DNA from: Pseudomonas antarctica
GTDB lineage: Bacteria; Pseudomonadota; Gammaproteobacteria; Pseudomonadales; Pseudomonadaceae
Reading direction: 5' to 3'
Assembly (NCBI RefSeq): GCF_001647715.1
Contig: NZ_CP015600.1
Span: forward strand, 434,001-498,000
Length of the DNA: 64,000 nucleotides
Position numbers and translations under genes: made by a program
Shown: piece after piece, positions 10,642 through 21,367 of the stretch
Numbering within the stretch: position 1 is the first letter of the stretch
Layout: each line of letters opens with the position of its first letter
Notes under the pieces: model-generated
What the model saw: the letters and a program-made list of their open reading frames with translations, nothing else
Database searches by the model: none
What the model was told of the DNA's origin: nothing

Positions 10642-11847
10642 ATGAAAACGCTTTGGCAACACTGCCACGTCGCAACCATGGCCCATGGCAAATACTCGAT
10701 CATCGAGGATGCCGCCATGGTCACAGCGGGTTCGCTCATCGAGTGGATCGGCCCCCGCAGCCAGGCGCCAGCGGCGGATTACGCCCAGGTGCATGACCTG
10801 CAAGGCGCGTGGGTCACCCCCGGGCTGATCGACTGCCACACCCACACAGTGTTCGGTGGCAATCGCAGCGGCGAATTCGAGCAGCGCCTGGAAGGCGTGA
10901 GCTACGCCGAAATCGCGGCCAAGGGCGGCGGTATTGCCAGCACCGTGCGCGCCACCCGTGCCGCCACTGAAGATGAACTGTTCACCAGCGCTCACAAGCG
11001 CCTGCGCAGTCTGCTGCGCGACGGCGTGACCACGGTGGAGATCAAATCCGGCTACGGCCTGGACCTGGCCAGCGAGCGCAAATTGCTGCGGGTGATTCGT
11101 CGCCTCGGCGAAGCGCTGCCGGTCAGCGTGCGTGCCACGTGCCTGGCGGCCCATGCGTTGCCGCCGGAGTACAAGGACCGCGCGGATGATTACATCGACC
11201 ACATCTGCACCGAGATGCTGCCAGCCCTGGCAGCGGAGGGACTGGTGGACGCGGTGGATGCGTTCTGCGAATACCTGGCGTTTTCCCCGGAACAGGTGGA
11301 GCGGGTGTTTAAAGTCGCTCAGCAACTTGACCTGCCGGTGAAGCTGCACGCCGAACAACTGTCGTCGCTGCACGGCTCCAGCCTGGCCGCGCGTTACCAC
11401 GCGTTGTCGGCGGACCATCTGGAATTCATGACCGAAGAAGATGCCATCGCCATGGCCGCTTCCGGCACCGTCGCGGTGCTGTTGCCGGGCGCGTTCTACT
11501 TCCTGCGCGAAACCCAGTTGCCGCCGATGGAGGCCTTGCGCAAACACGGCGTGAAGATCGCCATCGCCAGCGACCTCAACCCCGGCACCTCACCGGCGTT
11601 GTCGGTGCGCCTGATGCTGAACATGGCCTGCACCTTGTTCCGTATGACCCCTGAAGAAGCCCTGGCGGGCGCCACGCAACACGCGGCCACCGCGCTGGGC
11701 ATGGGCGAGACCCATGGTTCGCTGGAGGTGGGCAAGGTCGCCGACTTTGTCGCCTGGCAGATTGATCGTCCCGCCGACCTGGCCTATTGGCTGGGCGGGG
11801 AGCTGGATAAACGCGTCGTGCGCCACGGCGTCGATGTCACTGTTTAA
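10642..11847 (+). CDS. hutI: Imidazolonepropionase
   Basis: Hydrolyses 4-imidazolone-5-propionate to N-formimino-L-glutamate, the third step of histidine breakdown. It is a 401-residue amidohydrolase-superfamily enzyme. Metal ligands are visible as [12 protein letters not shown] (about residues 62-73), the central LHAEQLS His and SDLNPGTS near the C-terminus. Start ATG 10642 is chosen over the in-frame TTG one codon earlier because GGGAGG lies 6-7 bases upstream. It follows hutT and precedes hutG by 29 bases. Confidence 0.96.
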   Translation: MKTLWQHCHVATMAHGKYSIIEDAAMVTAGSLIEWIGPRSQAPAADYAQVHDLQGAWVTPGLIDCHTHTVFGGNRSGEFEQRLEGVSYAEIAAKGGGIASTVRATRAATEDELFTSAHKRLRSLLRDGVTTVEIKSGYGLDLASERKLLRVIRRLGEALPVSVRATCLAAHALPPEYKDRADDYIDHICTEMLPALAAEGLVDAVDAFCEYLAFSPEQVERVFKVAQQLDLPVKLHAEQLSSLHGSSLAARYHALSADHLEFMTEEDAIAMAASGTVAVLLPGAFYFLRETQLPPMEALRKHGVKIAIASDLNPGTSPALSVRLMLNMACTLFRMTPEEALAGATQHAATALGMGETHGSLEVGKVADFVAWQIDRPADLAYWLGGELDKRVVRHGVDVTV

Positions 11848-11876
11848 GGCTGCCTTTGTGAACGAGGAGTACCGCT

Positions 11877-12677
11877 GTGGATAAGGTTCTGAACTTCAAA
11901 CAAGGCCGCGTACCGCTGCTGATCAGCATGCCCCACGCCGGCCTGCGCCTGACGCCCGCGGTGGAGGCCGGGTTGATCCCCGAGGCGCAAAGCCTGCCGG
12001 ACACTGACTGGCACATCCCCACGCTGTATGACTTTGCCGAGGAGCTGGGCGCCAGCACCTTGTCGGCCGAGTACTCGCGGTTTGTCATCGACCTGAACCG
12101 GCCTTCGGACGACAAGCCGTTGTACGCCGGTGCCACCACCGGGCTGTACCCGGCGACGTTGTTCGACGGGGTGCCGTTGTTCCGCGAAGGCCTGGAGCCT
12201 TCCCCAGAGGAGCGCGCCACCTACCTGCAAAAGATCTGGGGCCCGTACCACCGCGCCCTGCAAGAAGAACTGGCGCGGCTCAAGGCTGAGTTTGGCTATG
12301 CATTGCTGTTTGATGCGCACTCGATTCGTTCGGTAATCCCGCACCTGTTCGACGGCAAGCTGCCGGACTTCAACCTCGGCACCTTCAACGGCGCTGCCTG
12401 TGACCCTGAACTGGCGAGCCAGTTGGAAGCCATCTGCGCCACGCATCCGCAGTACACCCATGTGCTGAACGGGCGCTTCAAGGGTGGGCATATTACCCGG
12501 CACTACGGCGACCCGGCGCAGGATATCCATGCCGTGCAATTGGAGTTGTGCCAGAGCGCTTATATGGAAGAGTTCGAGCCGTTTCGTTATCGGCCTGATC
12601 TGGCCGAGTCGACGCGGGTGGTGTTGAAGCAATTGCTGGAAGGGTTCCTGAACTGGGGGCAAAAGCACTACCGGTAA
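11877..12677 (+). CDS. hutG: N-formylglutamate deformylase (amidohydrolase)
   Basis: Final step of the five-step route: cleaves N-formylglutamate to glutamate and formate. The 266-residue protein carries the family's metal-binding motifs LLISMPHAG (His), DTDWH and LLFDAHSIRS (Asp/His). The GTG start at 11877 is preceded by a GAGGAG ribosome-binding site. The presence of this HutG implies the route through formylglutamate, with the HutF deiminase expected upstream outside this window. Last gene of the hut cluster; a degenerate REP pair follows. Confidence 0.96.
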   Translation: MDKVLNFKQGRVPLLISMPHAGLRLTPAVEAGLIPEAQSLPDTDWHIPTLYDFAEELGASTLSAEYSRFVIDLNRPSDDKPLYAGATTGLYPATLFDGVPLFREGLEPSPEERATYLQKIWGPYHRALQEELARLKAEFGYALLFDAHSIRSVIPHLFDGKLPDFNLGTFNGAACDPELASQLEAICATHPQYTHVLNGRFKGGHITRHYGDPAQDIHAVQLELCQSAYMEEFEPFRYRPDLAESTRVVLKQLLEGFLNWGQKHYR

Positions 12678-12699
12678 TTTTCGGTGCTGCTGAAATAGC

Positions 12700-12799
12700 G
12701 TTCGCGAGCAAGTCGAACCGTCGCACCGCCGCTCTCACATTTTGATCGCATTCTCATGTTGGAACTCGATCAAGTGTGGGAGCGGGCTTGCCCGCGATG
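12700..12799. repeat. REP element, one good and one decayed copy
   Basis: An intact REP core GTGGGAGCGGGCTTGCCCGC begins at 12775. An inverted, decayed partner (TTCGCGAGCAAG followed by unrelated bases, ending CTCTCACA) lies at about 12701-12740. It occupies the 258-base gap between hutG and the betaine-type binding protein. Confidence 0.75.
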
Positions 12800-12935
12800 G
12801 CGGCCTCACGGTCGCCCCAGTGCAACTGCCGGTCGCCACAGGTCGTGTTAACAGAGGTCCCACTGGGTAAGGTTGTGAGTAGGGCGCGCCAGACGCCACT
12901 CCCCACAATAAAACCTGCCGAGTGAGACTTCTTTC

Positions 12936-13883
12936 ATGAAAAGACCGTTCAACCGTTACCTGTTGACCCTCATCGGCGCCGCACTCCTGAGTGCACAAGC
13001 CATGGCCGCTGAACCGGCTTCCTGCAAAGCCGTGCGCATGGGCGTGGTCAGTTGGACCGACGTGATCGCGACCTCGGGCATGGCCGACGTGCTGCTCAAC
13101 GGCCTGGGCTACGACAGCAAGCAGACCAGTGCAGTGCAGCAGATCATCTTTGCCGGCATCCGCGACAAGCGCCTGGATATCTTCCTCGGCTACTGGAAAC
13201 CGGCGATGGACAACAATATCGCGCCGTTCGTGGCCGCCCAGCAGGTCAAGGTCTTCGACACGCCCAGCCTCTCTGACGCCCAGGCCACCCTGGCCGTGCC
13301 GCAATACGTGGCCGATGCCGGGTTGAAAACCTTTGCCGACATCGCCCGCTTCAAGGATAAATTGGGCGGTAAGATCTACGGTATCGAGCCCGGCAGCGGT
13401 GCCAATACCGATATCCAGAAAATGATCGACACCAACCACTTCGGCCTCGGCGACTTCAAGCTGGTCGCCTCTGGTGAGGCGGGCATGCTGGCGGCGGTGC
13501 AGCGTGCGGTGAATCGCAAGGAGTTCGTGGTGTTCGTCGGCTGGACCCCGCACCCGATGAACATCAATATGAAAATGGCCTACCTCACCGGCAGTGAAGA
13601 TGTGTTTGGCGCTGATGAAGGTCGCGCGACCGTCTCTACCGTCACCGCGCCGGACTTCGCCGAGCGCTGCCCCAACGCCAACCGCTTGTTGGGGAACTTG
13701 ACCTTCACCGCGGCCCAGGAAAGCCAGTTGATGGTGCCGATCATGGAGCGCCAGTCGCCGCAGGATGTGGCCAAGCAATGGCTGCGTGACCATCCTGAGG
13801 ATTTGCAGCGCTGGTTGGCCGGGGTGACGGCGTTTGATGGCAGCGATGGTATGGCGGCCGTACACGCCAGCCTCAAACCCTGA
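12936..13883 (+). CDS. Orphan ABC substrate-binding protein, choline/betaine/carnitine type
   Basis: A 315-residue OpuAC-family periplasmic binding protein. Residues 1-25 are a signal peptide ending SAQAMAAE. Features resembling the choline-binding ChoX/BetX/CbcX group are an early Cys pair region (ASCKAVRMG), GVVSWTDVIATSG, DIFLGYWKP and FVGWTPHPMN, with several Trp residues that could form an aromatic box for a quaternary ammonium group. No permease or ATPase gene is adjacent, so it probably docks on a transporter encoded elsewhere, as described for Pseudomonas BetX and CaiX. The substrate cannot be fixed from sequence reading alone. Confidence 0.8.
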   Translation: MKRPFNRYLLTLIGAALLSAQAMAAEPASCKAVRMGVVSWTDVIATSGMADVLLNGLGYDSKQTSAVQQIIFAGIRDKRLDIFLGYWKPAMDNNIAPFVAAQQVKVFDTPSLSDAQATLAVPQYVADAGLKTFADIARFKDKLGGKIYGIEPGSGANTDIQKMIDTNHFGLGDFKLVASGEAGMLAAVQRAVNRKEFVVFVGWTPHPMNINMKMAYLTGSEDVFGADEGRATVSTVTAPDFAERCPNANRLLGNLTFTAAQESQLMVPIMERQSPQDVAKQWLRDHPEDLQRWLAGVTAFDGSDGMAAVHASLKP

Positions 13884-13918
13884 ACCGTACGCGCCAGACC
13901 TAATAATAGAGCGCAAAT

Positions 13919-14095
13919 GTGGGAGCCGGGCTTGCCCGCGATGGCGGAGTCTCAGGCAGTGAACGGGTGGCTGATACACCGCTATCGCAGGCAAGCCAGC
14001 TCCCACATTTGATTTCATCGCCAGGGATATTTGCGTGCGCCAGGCAGCTTACCTGGCGACTGACCCACCGCTTTCGCGAGCAAGCCCGCTCCCAC
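13919..14095. repeat. Cluster of three REP units
   Basis: REP cores at 13919-13941 (GTGGGAGCCGGGCTTGCCCG), about 13985-14006 (inverted, GCAGGCAAGCCAGCTCCCAC) and about 14074-14095 (inverted, GCGAGCAAGCCCGCTCCCAC). Three units of mixed subtype fill most of the 244-base gap before the hydrolase gene. Confidence 0.85.
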
Positions 14096-14127
14096 ATTTG
14101 GATCACCATCGTTTGGGATATTTGCGC

Positions 14128-15057
14128 ATGTATCCGATTTCTCCGCAGCTTGCAGCCTTCGTCACACACACCGAATCCTTCAGCAGCGACGACTCATCGC
14201 TGGTGGGGTTGCGCCGGAATTACGACCGGATGTGCCAGGCATTCACCCCGCCGAAGCCGGAAGGGCTGCAAGTCTGGGACTATTCTCTCGGCGGTGTGAG
14301 CGTGCGCAGCTATCTTCCCACCACACCCACCCCGCCCGAGGGCTGGCCGTGCCTGCTCTATATGCACGGCGGCGGCTGGGTGGTCGGTGGGCTGGATTCC
14401 CATGACTTCATTTGCTTCGAGTTGGCAGATGCGTTGCAGGTGCTGGTGATCGCCATCGATTATCGCCTGGCCCCCGAACACCCGTTCCCGGCGGCTTACG
14501 AGGATTGCCGCGCGGTGTGGCAGGCGATCCAGGCAGGCGAGGGGCCGCACGCCATCCACCTGCAGCGCCTGGCGGTGATCGGTGACAGCGCGGGCGGCAA
14601 CCTGGCTGCGGCGCTGTGCCTGGGCTTGCGCGATGACGGCCAGCCGCTGCCTCTGGCTCAAGTGCTGATTTATCCGGGGTTGGGCGGCGCGTCTGATTTG
14701 CCGTCGCGCCGTGATTGCATGGATGCGCCGCTGCTTAGCACTGCCGACACCGACTGCTACCTGGCGCTCTACCTGCTGGGCGCCGGCAATCCGTCGGCCT
14801 ATGCCATGCCACTGCTGGCCGAGAATTTCAGCGGTTTGCCCAAGGCATTGATCGCCGTGGCCCAGTTCGACCCGCTGCGCGATGACGGCATGCTCTACGC
14901 CGAACGCCTGCAAGCGGCGGGCGTGTCCGCCGTGCTGTATCCGGGCAAGGGTCTGGTCCACGGCTGCTTGCGCGCGCGCGGCCAAGTGCCGGAGGTGGAT
15001 CAACTGTACAACTATCTGCTGCATTACCTGAGGAGCGAAGGGCTGACACAGGTCTAA
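14128..15057 (+). CDS. Alpha/beta hydrolase, hormone-sensitive-lipase family esterase
   Basis: A 309-residue cytoplasmic carboxylesterase-like enzyme of bacterial family IV (HSL). The oxyanion-hole motif HGGGW is at residues 80-84, and the nucleophile elbow GDSAGG is at 152-157 (Ser154). An Asp in FDPLRDDG and a His in LVHGCLR complete the expected triad. The start at ATG 14128 excludes an upstream in-frame extension that would translate REP sequence. Natural substrate unknown; small acyl esters are typical for the family. Confidence 0.85.
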   Translation: MYPISPQLAAFVTHTESFSSDDSSLVGLRRNYDRMCQAFTPPKPEGLQVWDYSLGGVSVRSYLPTTPTPPEGWPCLLYMHGGGWVVGGLDSHDFICFELADALQVLVIAIDYRLAPEHPFPAAYEDCRAVWQAIQAGEGPHAIHLQRLAVIGDSAGGNLAAALCLGLRDDGQPLPLAQVLIYPGLGGASDLPSRRDCMDAPLLSTADTDCYLALYLLGAGNPSAYAMPLLAENFSGLPKALIAVAQFDPLRDDGMLYAERLQAAGVSAVLYPGKGLVHGCLRARGQVPEVDQLYNYLLHYLRSEGLTQV

Positions 15058-15161
15058 GCGCTCAAGGACATGCTCATTGCACAATTCGGGTTTATGATGC
15101 CAGACGGCAAAAAATAATAGACGTCCCCCCAGGGATGAACCGACACCCTACGGAGCGCGCA

Positions 15162-16133
15162 ATGCAGACTTGGTACCCGCAGATCAAACCCTACGCCCGG
15201 CACGATCTGGCAGTCGATGACACCCACACGCTGTATGTCGATGAAAGTGGCTCCCCCGAAGGCTTGCCCGTCGTCTTCATTCATGGAGGCCCTGGCTCCG
15301 GTTGCGACGCCCAGAGCCGCTGCTATTTTGATCCGAACCTTTACCGCATCGTTACCTTTGACCAGCGTGGCTGCGGGCGCTCCACCCCTCGCGCGAGCCT
15401 GGAAAACAACACCACTTGGGACTTGGTCGCCGACCTTGAGCGCATCCGCGAGCACCTGGGCATCGAAAAATGGGTGCTGTTCGGCGGCTCCTGGGGTTCG
15501 ACCCTTTCCCTGGCCTACGCACAAAGCCATCCTGAGCGTGTGCATGGCTTGATCCTGCGCGGCATCTTCCTGGCTCGCCCGCAAGACATCCACTGGTTCT
15601 ACCAGGAAGGTGCGAGCCGCATGTTCCCCGATTACTGGCAGGACTACCTTGCACCGATCCCGGCGGATGAGCGCCACAACATGGTTGCGGCCTACCATAA
15701 GCGCCTGACCGGCAACGACCAGATCGCCCAGATGCACGCCGCCAAAGCCTGGTCCGGCTGGGAAGGCCGTATGCTGGGCCTGTGCCCGAGCCCGCAGCAT
15801 GTCGAGCGTTTTTCCGAGCCGCAGCGCGCGCTGTCCATTGCGCGTATCGAGTGCCACTACTTCACCAACGACTCCTTCCTGGAGCCTAACCAGCTGATTC
15901 GCGACATGCACAAGATCGCCCATCTGCCTGGCGTAATCATTCATGGCCGCTACGATATGATCTGCCCGCTGGACAATGCCTGGGAGCTGCATCAGGCGTG
16001 GCCCAACAGTGAGCTGCAAGTGATCCGCGAAGCGGGCCATGCCGCGTCCGAACCCGGCATTACCGATGCGTTGGTGCGCGCGACCGGCGAGATGGCACGT
16101 CGCCTGCTTGATCTGCCGCCAGAAGAAGCATGA
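15162..16133 (+). CDS. pip: Proline iminopeptidase
   Basis: Releases N-terminal proline from peptides in the cytoplasm (peptidase family S33). The 323-residue alpha/beta hydrolase has HGGPG (41-45), DQRGCGRS (67-74) and the nucleophile motif GGSWGS (108-113, Ser110). A C-terminal HGRYDMICP and a terminal GHA supply the Asp and His. ATG 15162 gives the usual N-terminus; an extension from 15135 would add nine non-homologous residues. Its stop overlaps the dtd start by 4 bases, so the two are co-translated. Confidence 0.95.
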   Translation: MQTWYPQIKPYARHDLAVDDTHTLYVDESGSPEGLPVVFIHGGPGSGCDAQSRCYFDPNLYRIVTFDQRGCGRSTPRASLENNTTWDLVADLERIREHLGIEKWVLFGGSWGSTLSLAYAQSHPERVHGLILRGIFLARPQDIHWFYQEGASRMFPDYWQDYLAPIPADERHNMVAAYHKRLTGNDQIAQMHAAKAWSGWEGRMLGLCPSPQHVERFSEPQRALSIARIECHYFTNDSFLEPNQLIRDMHKIAHLPGVIIHGRYDMICPLDNAWELHQAWPNSELQVIREAGHAASEPGITDALVRATGEMARRLLDLPPEEA

Positions 16134-16567
16134 AGGGCCTGTTGCAGCGGGTGCGTGGCGCCCGGGTCGAAGTTGCGGGCGACGTCGTAGGGGCAATTGA
16201 CCAGGGTTTGTTGGTGCTGGTAGCCGTCGAACCTTCAGATACGCCCGAGAGCGCCGACAAACTGTTGCACAAGCTGCTTAACTACCGTGTATTCAGCGAC
16301 GACGAGGGCAAAATGAACTTGTCCTTGAAGGATATCGGTGGCGGTTTGTTGCTGGTGTCGCAGTTCACCCTGGCGGCGGATACCAAAAGCGGGCTGCGGC
16401 CGAGCTTCTCCACGGCGGCGCCTCCGGCACTCGGAGCAGCGCTTTTTGAACACTTGTTGTTACAAGCGCAACAATTGCATGGCAAGGTGGCGTCAGGGCG
16501 TTTTGGCGCGGATATGCAGGTGCATTTGGTCAATGATGGCCCTGTGACCTTCCTCTTACAGACATGA
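16130..16567 (+). CDS. dtd: D-aminoacyl-tRNA deacylase
   Basis: A 145-residue proofreading enzyme that hydrolyses D-aminoacyl-tRNAs (and glycyl-tRNA-Ala mischarges). Both family motifs are present: SQFTL (about residues 77-81) and NDGPVT (about 136-141, the Gly-cisPro-type motif). It overlaps pip by 4 bases, an arrangement that recurs in Pseudomonas. Length is standard. Confidence 0.96.
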   Translation: MKGLLQRVRGARVEVAGDVVGAIDQGLLVLVAVEPSDTPESADKLLHKLLNYRVFSDDEGKMNLSLKDIGGGLLLVSQFTLAADTKSGLRPSFSTAAPPALGAALFEHLLLQAQQLHGKVASGRFGADMQVHLVNDGPVTFLLQT

Positions 16568-16833
16568 ATGTATTAAAAACGACTTTAATGCCTAAAAACG
16601 CAGGGTTTCGCTACAAATACTTCGTTGTCCCTGATGCGTTGTTTCGCGGGCTACTAGATAATCGCGCGCTACGGGGATCAGCGTTGTTTGGTCCATTTTT
16701 GACTTAGGTAGAGACTTGTCCGGCGACCATTGGGGAATCATTTTGACCCAGGGGAGTCGGAACAATGCTCGCCAACCTGGCATATAGATAGCTGGCCGTT
16801 GGTTTTTTGATCTGTTTTCGGCGAGGGTTGCTC

Positions 16834-18618
16834 GTGATTGTTAGTCCCTGTAATGCACCAAAATTGTCTGCCAAACGGTTACGAAACGCACTGGTAACGG
16901 GCTCTGCCCTGTTTTGCCTGTTCGGCGCGGGTCAACTGTGGGCATTCAGTCTGGATGATGTGTCGGCCAAGGCAAAAGAGCTGGCCGGGCAGAAATACGA
17001 AGCTCCGCGCAGCAATCTGCCGAACGAATTTCGCGAAATGAAATTCGCCGACTATCAGAAGATTCGTTTCCGTAACGAAAAAGCCGAATGGGCCGACCAG
17101 AACACGCCGTTCAAACTGTCCTTCTATCACCAGGGCATGCACTTCGACACGCCGGTGAAAATCAACGAAGTGACCACCGACAGCGTTCATGAAATCAAAT
17201 ACGACCCGACTCGTTTCGATTTCGGCGACGTGAAATATGATCCAAAGTCCACCGAACAACTGGGTTACGCCGGTTTCCGTGTGCTTTACCCGATCAACAA
17301 AGACGACAAGCAAGACGAAATCATGACCATGCTCGGCGCCAGCTACTTCCGCGTCGTCGGCAAAGGCCAGTCCTATGGTCTGTCCGCCCGTGGCATGGCG
17401 ATCGACACTGCATTGCCGTCCGGTGAAGAGTTCCCGCGTTTCACCGAGTTCTGGATCGAGCGTCCAAAACCGGGCGAAAAACAGCTGGTGATCTTCGCCT
17501 TGCTGGATTCGCCACGCGCGACCGGCGCCTATCGCCTGACCCTGCGCCCTGGCACCGACACCGTTGTCGACGTCAAATCGCAGATGTTCCTGCGCGACAA
17601 GGTCACCAAGCTGGGCATTGCCCCGTTGACCAGCATGTACCTGTTCGGCGCCAACCAGCCGTCGAAAGTGCTTAATTACCGTCGTGAACTGCACGACTCC
17701 AGCGGTCTGTCGATCCATGCCGGCAACGGCGAGTGGATCTGGCGCCCACTGAACAACCCTAAACACTTGTCTGTCAGTAACTTCAGCGTCGAGAACCCGC
17801 GTGGTTTCGGCTTGCTGCAGCGTGGCCGCGACTTCAGCCATTACGAAGACCTGGACGACAACTACGACAAGCGCCCAAGCGCCTGGATCGAGCCTGAAGG
17901 CGACTGGGGCAAGGGTTCCGTCGACCTGGTAGAGATTCCGACCGCCGACGAAACCAACGACAACATCGTTGCGTTCTGGAGCCCGGCCGAGCTGCCGAAA
18001 GTCGGCGAGCCGCTGGACGTCAGCTACCGCCTGCACTGGACCATGGACGAAAAAGCCCTGCACCCGGCCGACAGCGCCTGGGTCAAGCAAACCCTGCGTT
18101 CCACGGGTGACGTGAAGCAATCCAACCTGATCCGTCAGCCTGACGGCAGCGTGGCTTACCTGGTGGACTTCGAGGGCCCGGCCCTGAAGAACCTGCCTGC
18201 GGATGCCCCGGTTCGCAGCCAGGTGAGTGTTGGCGACAACGCCGAAATCGTTGAAAACAGTGTGCGCTACAACGAGCACACCAAAGGCTGGCGCCTGACC
18301 CTGCGCATGAAGATCAAGGACGCAGGCAAGCCGACCGAAATGCGTGCCGCACTGGTTGAGGACATCGTGAAACCTGAGCCTGAGAAGGTCTCGACCCAGG
18401 TGCTCAAAGCCGACAAGCTTTTGGCCAAGCAACACGAGAAACAGGCCAAGAAAGAAGCTAAAGAAGCTAAAGAAGCTAAAGACGCGAAAGACGCGAAAGA
18501 CAAGGAAGCTAAGCAGCCAGACGCTGCCTCAGCCACTCCACTCTCTAACCCAGATCAGGCCAAGACAGAACATGTCCTGACCGAGACCTGGAGCTATCAG
18601 TTGCCTGCCGATGAGTAA
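16834..18618 (+). CDS. opgG: Osmoregulated periplasmic glucan biosynthesis protein G
   Basis: Periplasmic protein needed for synthesis and branching of osmoregulated periplasmic glucans, acting with OpgH. The 594-residue product has a signal peptide to about residue 38 (cleavage after LWA). GTG 16834 is taken as start because it is preceded by GAGGG and gives a normal N-terminus; a longer in-frame opening at 16807 has no good ribosome site. The conserved MdoG core runs to about residue 525. The C-terminus carries an odd charged extension of Lys-Glu-Ala and Lys-Asp-Ala repeats before a terminal WSYQLP. Its end overlaps opgH by 8 bases. Confidence 0.95.
   Translation: MIVSPCNAPKLSAKRLRNALVTGSALFCLFGAGQLWAFSLDDVSAKAKELAGQKYEAPRSNLPNEFREMKFADYQKIRFRNEKAEWADQNTPFKLSFYHQGMHFDTPVKINEVTTDSVHEIKYDPTRFDFGDVKYDPKSTEQLGYAGFRVLYPINKDDKQDEIMTMLGASYFRVVGKGQSYGLSARGMAIDTALPSGEEFPRFTEFWIERPKPGEKQLVIFALLDSPRATGAYRLTLRPGTDTVVDVKSQMFLRDKVTKLGIAPLTSMYLFGANQPSKVLNYRRELHDSSGLSIHAGNGEWIWRPLNNPKHLSVSNFSVENPRGFGLLQRGRDFSHYEDLDDNYDKRPSAWIEPEGDWGKGSVDLVEIPTADETNDNIVAFWSPAELPKVGEPLDVSYRLHWTMDEKALHPADSAWVKQTLRSTGDVKQSNLIRQPDGSVAYLVDFEGPALKNLPADAPVRSQVSVGDNAEIVENSVRYNEHTKGWRLTLRMKIKDAGKPTEMRAALVEDIVKPEPEKVSTQVLKADKLLAKQHEKQAKKEAKEAKEAKDAKDAKDKEAKQPDAASATPLSNPDQAKTEHVLTETWSYQLPADE
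18451..18495 (+). repeat. Nine-base tandem repeat inside opgG
   Basis: Three copies of AAAGAAGCT followed by two of AAAGACGCG, encoding [15 protein letters not shown]. Such an array can change copy number by slippage without breaking the frame. It lies in the linker-like C-terminal tail of OpgG. Confidence 0.85.
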
Positions 18619-21181
18619 TTCTCAAGTTACGCCCGAGACTCTGTCCGAGTACCTGGCGCACCTCCCGATGACCGCAGAGCAGCGCGCCGAACTGGCGGGC
18701 TGCACTTCCTTCAGCGAGCTGCACCAACGTTTGTCGTCCGCAACCTTCGACGCACCTTCCGACGCTGCCCAAGCGTCGGTTGGCCGTCGGCTGACCCTCA
18801 ACACCGCTGAAGAGCTGCAAGATGCGGAAATGCTGGCGCTCGACGCCAGTGGCCGTGTTTGCCTGAAAGCCACGCCGCCGATCCGTCGGACCAAAGTGGT
18901 GCCCGAGCCTTGGCGTACCAACATCCTGGTGCGCGGTTGGCGCCGGATGACCGGTCGCACCAACCCTCCGGCCCCGCCGAAGGACGAGCGTGTATTGCCA
19001 GCGGCTCGCTGGCGTACCGTGGGTTCGATCCGTCGCTATATCTTGCTGGTGCTGATGCTCGGCCAGACCATCGTCGCCGGCTGGTACATGAAAGGCATCA
19101 TGCCGTACCAGGGCTGGTCGCTGGTCGACTTCGACGAGGTTCGCAATCAGACCCTGCTGCAAACCGCCACCCAGGTACTGCCTTACGCCCTGCAAACCAG
19201 CATCCTGATCATGTTCGGGATCTTGTTCTGCTGGGTGTCGGCCGGTTTCTGGACCGCGCTGATGGGCTTTCTCGAATTGCTCACCGGTCACGATAAATAC
19301 CGGATCTCCGGTAAAAGTGCCGGGGACGAGCCGATTCCGAAAGATGCCCGTACAGCGTTGGTGATGCCGATCTGCAACGAAGACGTGCCCCGGGTATTTG
19401 CCGGTCTGCGCGCGACGTTTGAATCGGTAGCCGCCACGGGCGACCTGGATCGCTTCGATTTCTTCGTCCTCAGTGACAGTAACGAAGCCGACATCTGCAT
19501 CGCCGAACAGCAAGCCTGGCTCGACGTGTGCCGCGAAGCGGGTGGTTTCGGCAAGATCTTCTATCGCCGTCGTCGCCGTCGCGTAAAGCGCAAGAGCGGC
19601 AACCTCGACGACTTCTGCCGTCGTTGGGGCGGTGACTACAAATACATGGTGGTGCTCGACGCCGACAGCGTGATGAGCGGCGAATGCCTGACCAGCCTGG
19701 TGCGCCTGATGGAAGCCACGCCGGATGCCGGGATTATCCAGACCGCGCCACGTGCGTCGGGCATGGACACCCTGTATGCGCGCATGCAGCAATTCGCCAC
19801 TCGCGTGTACGGCCCGCTGTTTACGGCCGGTCTGCACTTCTGGCAGTTGGGTGAGTCGCACTACTGGGGCCACAACGCCATTATCCGCATGAAGCCCTTT
19901 ATCGAGCACTGCGCCCTCGCGCCGTTGCCGGGTAAAGGTGCGTTTGCCGGTGCGATTCTTTCCCACGACTTCGTTGAAGCAGCGCTGATGCGCCGTGCCG
20001 GTTGGGGCGTGTGGATTGCCTACGACCTGCCGGGCAGCTATGAAGAGCTGCCGCCGAACCTGCTGGATGAACTCAAGCGTGACCGTCGCTGGTGCCACGG
20101 TAACCTGATGAACTTCCGCCTGTTCCTGGTAAAAGGCATGCACCCGGTGCACCGCGCGGTGTTCCTGACTGGCGTGATGTCCTACCTGTCGGCGCCGCTG
20201 TGGTTCTTCTTCCTGGTGTTGTCGACGGCGTTGCTGGCGGTGAACACCCTGATGGAGCCGCAGTACTTCATGGCGCCACGCCAGTTGTACCCGCTGTGGC
20301 CGCAATGGCATCCGGACAAGGCTGTGGCGCTGTTCTCCACCACCATTGTGCTGCTGTTCCTGCCTAAATTGCTGAGCATCATCCTGATCTGGGCCAAGGG
20401 CGCGAAAGAGTTCGGTGGCAAGTTCAAGGTGACCTTGTCGATGCTGCTGGAGATGCTGTTCTCCATGCTGCTGGCGCCGGTGCGGATGATCTTCCACACC
20501 CGTTTCGTGCTCGCCGCGTTCCTCGGCTGGGCTGCGACCTGGAACTCGCCGCAGCGTGACGACGATTCCACGCCATGGAGCGAGGCCGTCAAGCGCCACG
20601 GTCCACAAACCCTGCTCGGCTTCCTGTGGGCGCTGTTGGTGGTGTGGTTGAACCCAAGCTTCTTGTGGTGGCTGATCCCGATCGTGGGTTCGCTGATGCT
20701 GTCGATTCCAGTGTCGGTGATTTCCAGCCGGGTCAAGCTGGGCCTCAAGTCCCGCGACGAGAGCCTGTTCCTGATCCCCGAGGAATACAATCCGCCGCAA
20801 GCCCTGTTGTCGACCGAGAAGTACACCCACGAAAACCGTTGGCACGCCCTCAATGACGGGTTTGTGCGTTCGGTGGTCGACCCGCAGCAAAACGCCTTGG
20901 CCTGCGCTCTGGCGACCTCGCGTCACCGTGAGGCGGAGCCGATCGAGCACCTGCGTCAGGAGCGTGTTCGCCACGCGTTGAAAGTCGGCCCTGCCGGCCT
21001 CAACAACGGCGAGCGCCTGGCGCTGCTCAGTGACCCGGTGGCCCTGGCTCGTCTGCACCAGCAGGTGTGGAGCGAAGGCCACGCCGAGTGGCTCGGCGCT
21101 TGGCGTGAATCGATCAAAGCTGATCCGCACGCGCCATTGCTGCCGCTGCAACCGCTGTCGTCCCAGGCCCAACTGGCCTGA
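18611..21181 (+). CDS. opgH: Glucans biosynthesis glucosyltransferase H
   Basis: Inner membrane family-2 glycosyltransferase that polymerises UDP-glucose into the beta-1,2 glucan backbone and exports it. The 856-residue protein has two N-terminal membrane segments (about residues 140-235). The cytoplasmic GT2 domain shows [11 protein letters not shown] (Asp-x-Asp type), ILSHDFVEA and a DRRWCHGN motif standing for Q/RxxRW, and several C-terminal helices follow. The start overlaps the opgG end, as in other opgGH operons. A GC-rich hairpin follows the stop. Confidence 0.96.
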   Translation: MSNSQVTPETLSEYLAHLPMTAEQRAELAGCTSFSELHQRLSSATFDAPSDAAQASVGRRLTLNTAEELQDAEMLALDASGRVCLKATPPIRRTKVVPEPWRTNILVRGWRRMTGRTNPPAPPKDERVLPAARWRTVGSIRRYILLVLMLGQTIVAGWYMKGIMPYQGWSLVDFDEVRNQTLLQTATQVLPYALQTSILIMFGILFCWVSAGFWTALMGFLELLTGHDKYRISGKSAGDEPIPKDARTALVMPICNEDVPRVFAGLRATFESVAATGDLDRFDFFVLSDSNEADICIAEQQAWLDVCREAGGFGKIFYRRRRRRVKRKSGNLDDFCRRWGGDYKYMVVLDADSVMSGECLTSLVRLMEATPDAGIIQTAPRASGMDTLYARMQQFATRVYGPLFTAGLHFWQLGESHYWGHNAIIRMKPFIEHCALAPLPGKGAFAGAILSHDFVEAALMRRAGWGVWIAYDLPGSYEELPPNLLDELKRDRRWCHGNLMNFRLFLVKGMHPVHRAVFLTGVMSYLSAPLWFFFLVLSTALLAVNTLMEPQYFMAPRQLYPLWPQWHPDKAVALFSTTIVLLFLPKLLSIILIWAKGAKEFGGKFKVTLSMLLEMLFSMLLAPVRMIFHTRFVLAAFLGWAATWNSPQRDDDSTPWSEAVKRHGPQTLLGFLWALLVVWLNPSFLWWLIPIVGSLMLSIPVSVISSRVKLGLKSRDESLFLIPEEYNPPQALLSTEKYTHENRWHALNDGFVRSVVDPQQNALACALATSRHREAEPIEHLRQERVRHALKVGPAGLNNGERLALLSDPVALARLHQQVWSEGHAEWLGAWRESIKADPHAPLLPLQPLSSQAQLA

Positions 21182-21189
21182 TTCAGACG

Positions 21190-21212
21190 CCCCCGAGGGC
21201 TCACCTCGGGGG
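21190..21212 (+). terminator. Probable terminator after opgH
   Basis: Perfect 9-bp stem CCCCCGAGG (21190-21198) / CCTCGGGGG (21204-21212) with a 5-base loop, 9 bases after the opgH stop. There is no clean T run afterwards (TGTTCG), so termination strength is uncertain. Confidence 0.6.
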
Positions 21213-21367
21213 TGTTCGAAGCGCTGGTCCTACAGCGTTTCACGCTTCTTCCTCTTAGCCCTAACCCCTTGTTATTTCGAAACAAAATACCTTTGTTCGA
21301 GACGTATTGTCGTGCCTTTTGCTGGGGTAGCATCGCCCCCCACATTGACGAGGCCGCAGGGGGATTC

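Noticed and set aside
14035..14127. In-frame N-terminal extension of the HSL-family hydrolase
   Set aside because: It would translate a REP unit; homology and a normal N-terminus begin at ATG 14128.
16568..16833. Small gene or clear promoter in the 266-base dtd-opgG gap
   Set aside because: No frame with a ribosome site and plausible composition; several TTGAC-like hexamers but none with a convincing -10 at the right distance.
18545..21172. Minus-strand frame of 875 codons opposite opgH
   Set aside because: Shadow frame; rich in Gln, His and Arg with no recognisable domain, and opgH is fully conserved on the other strand.
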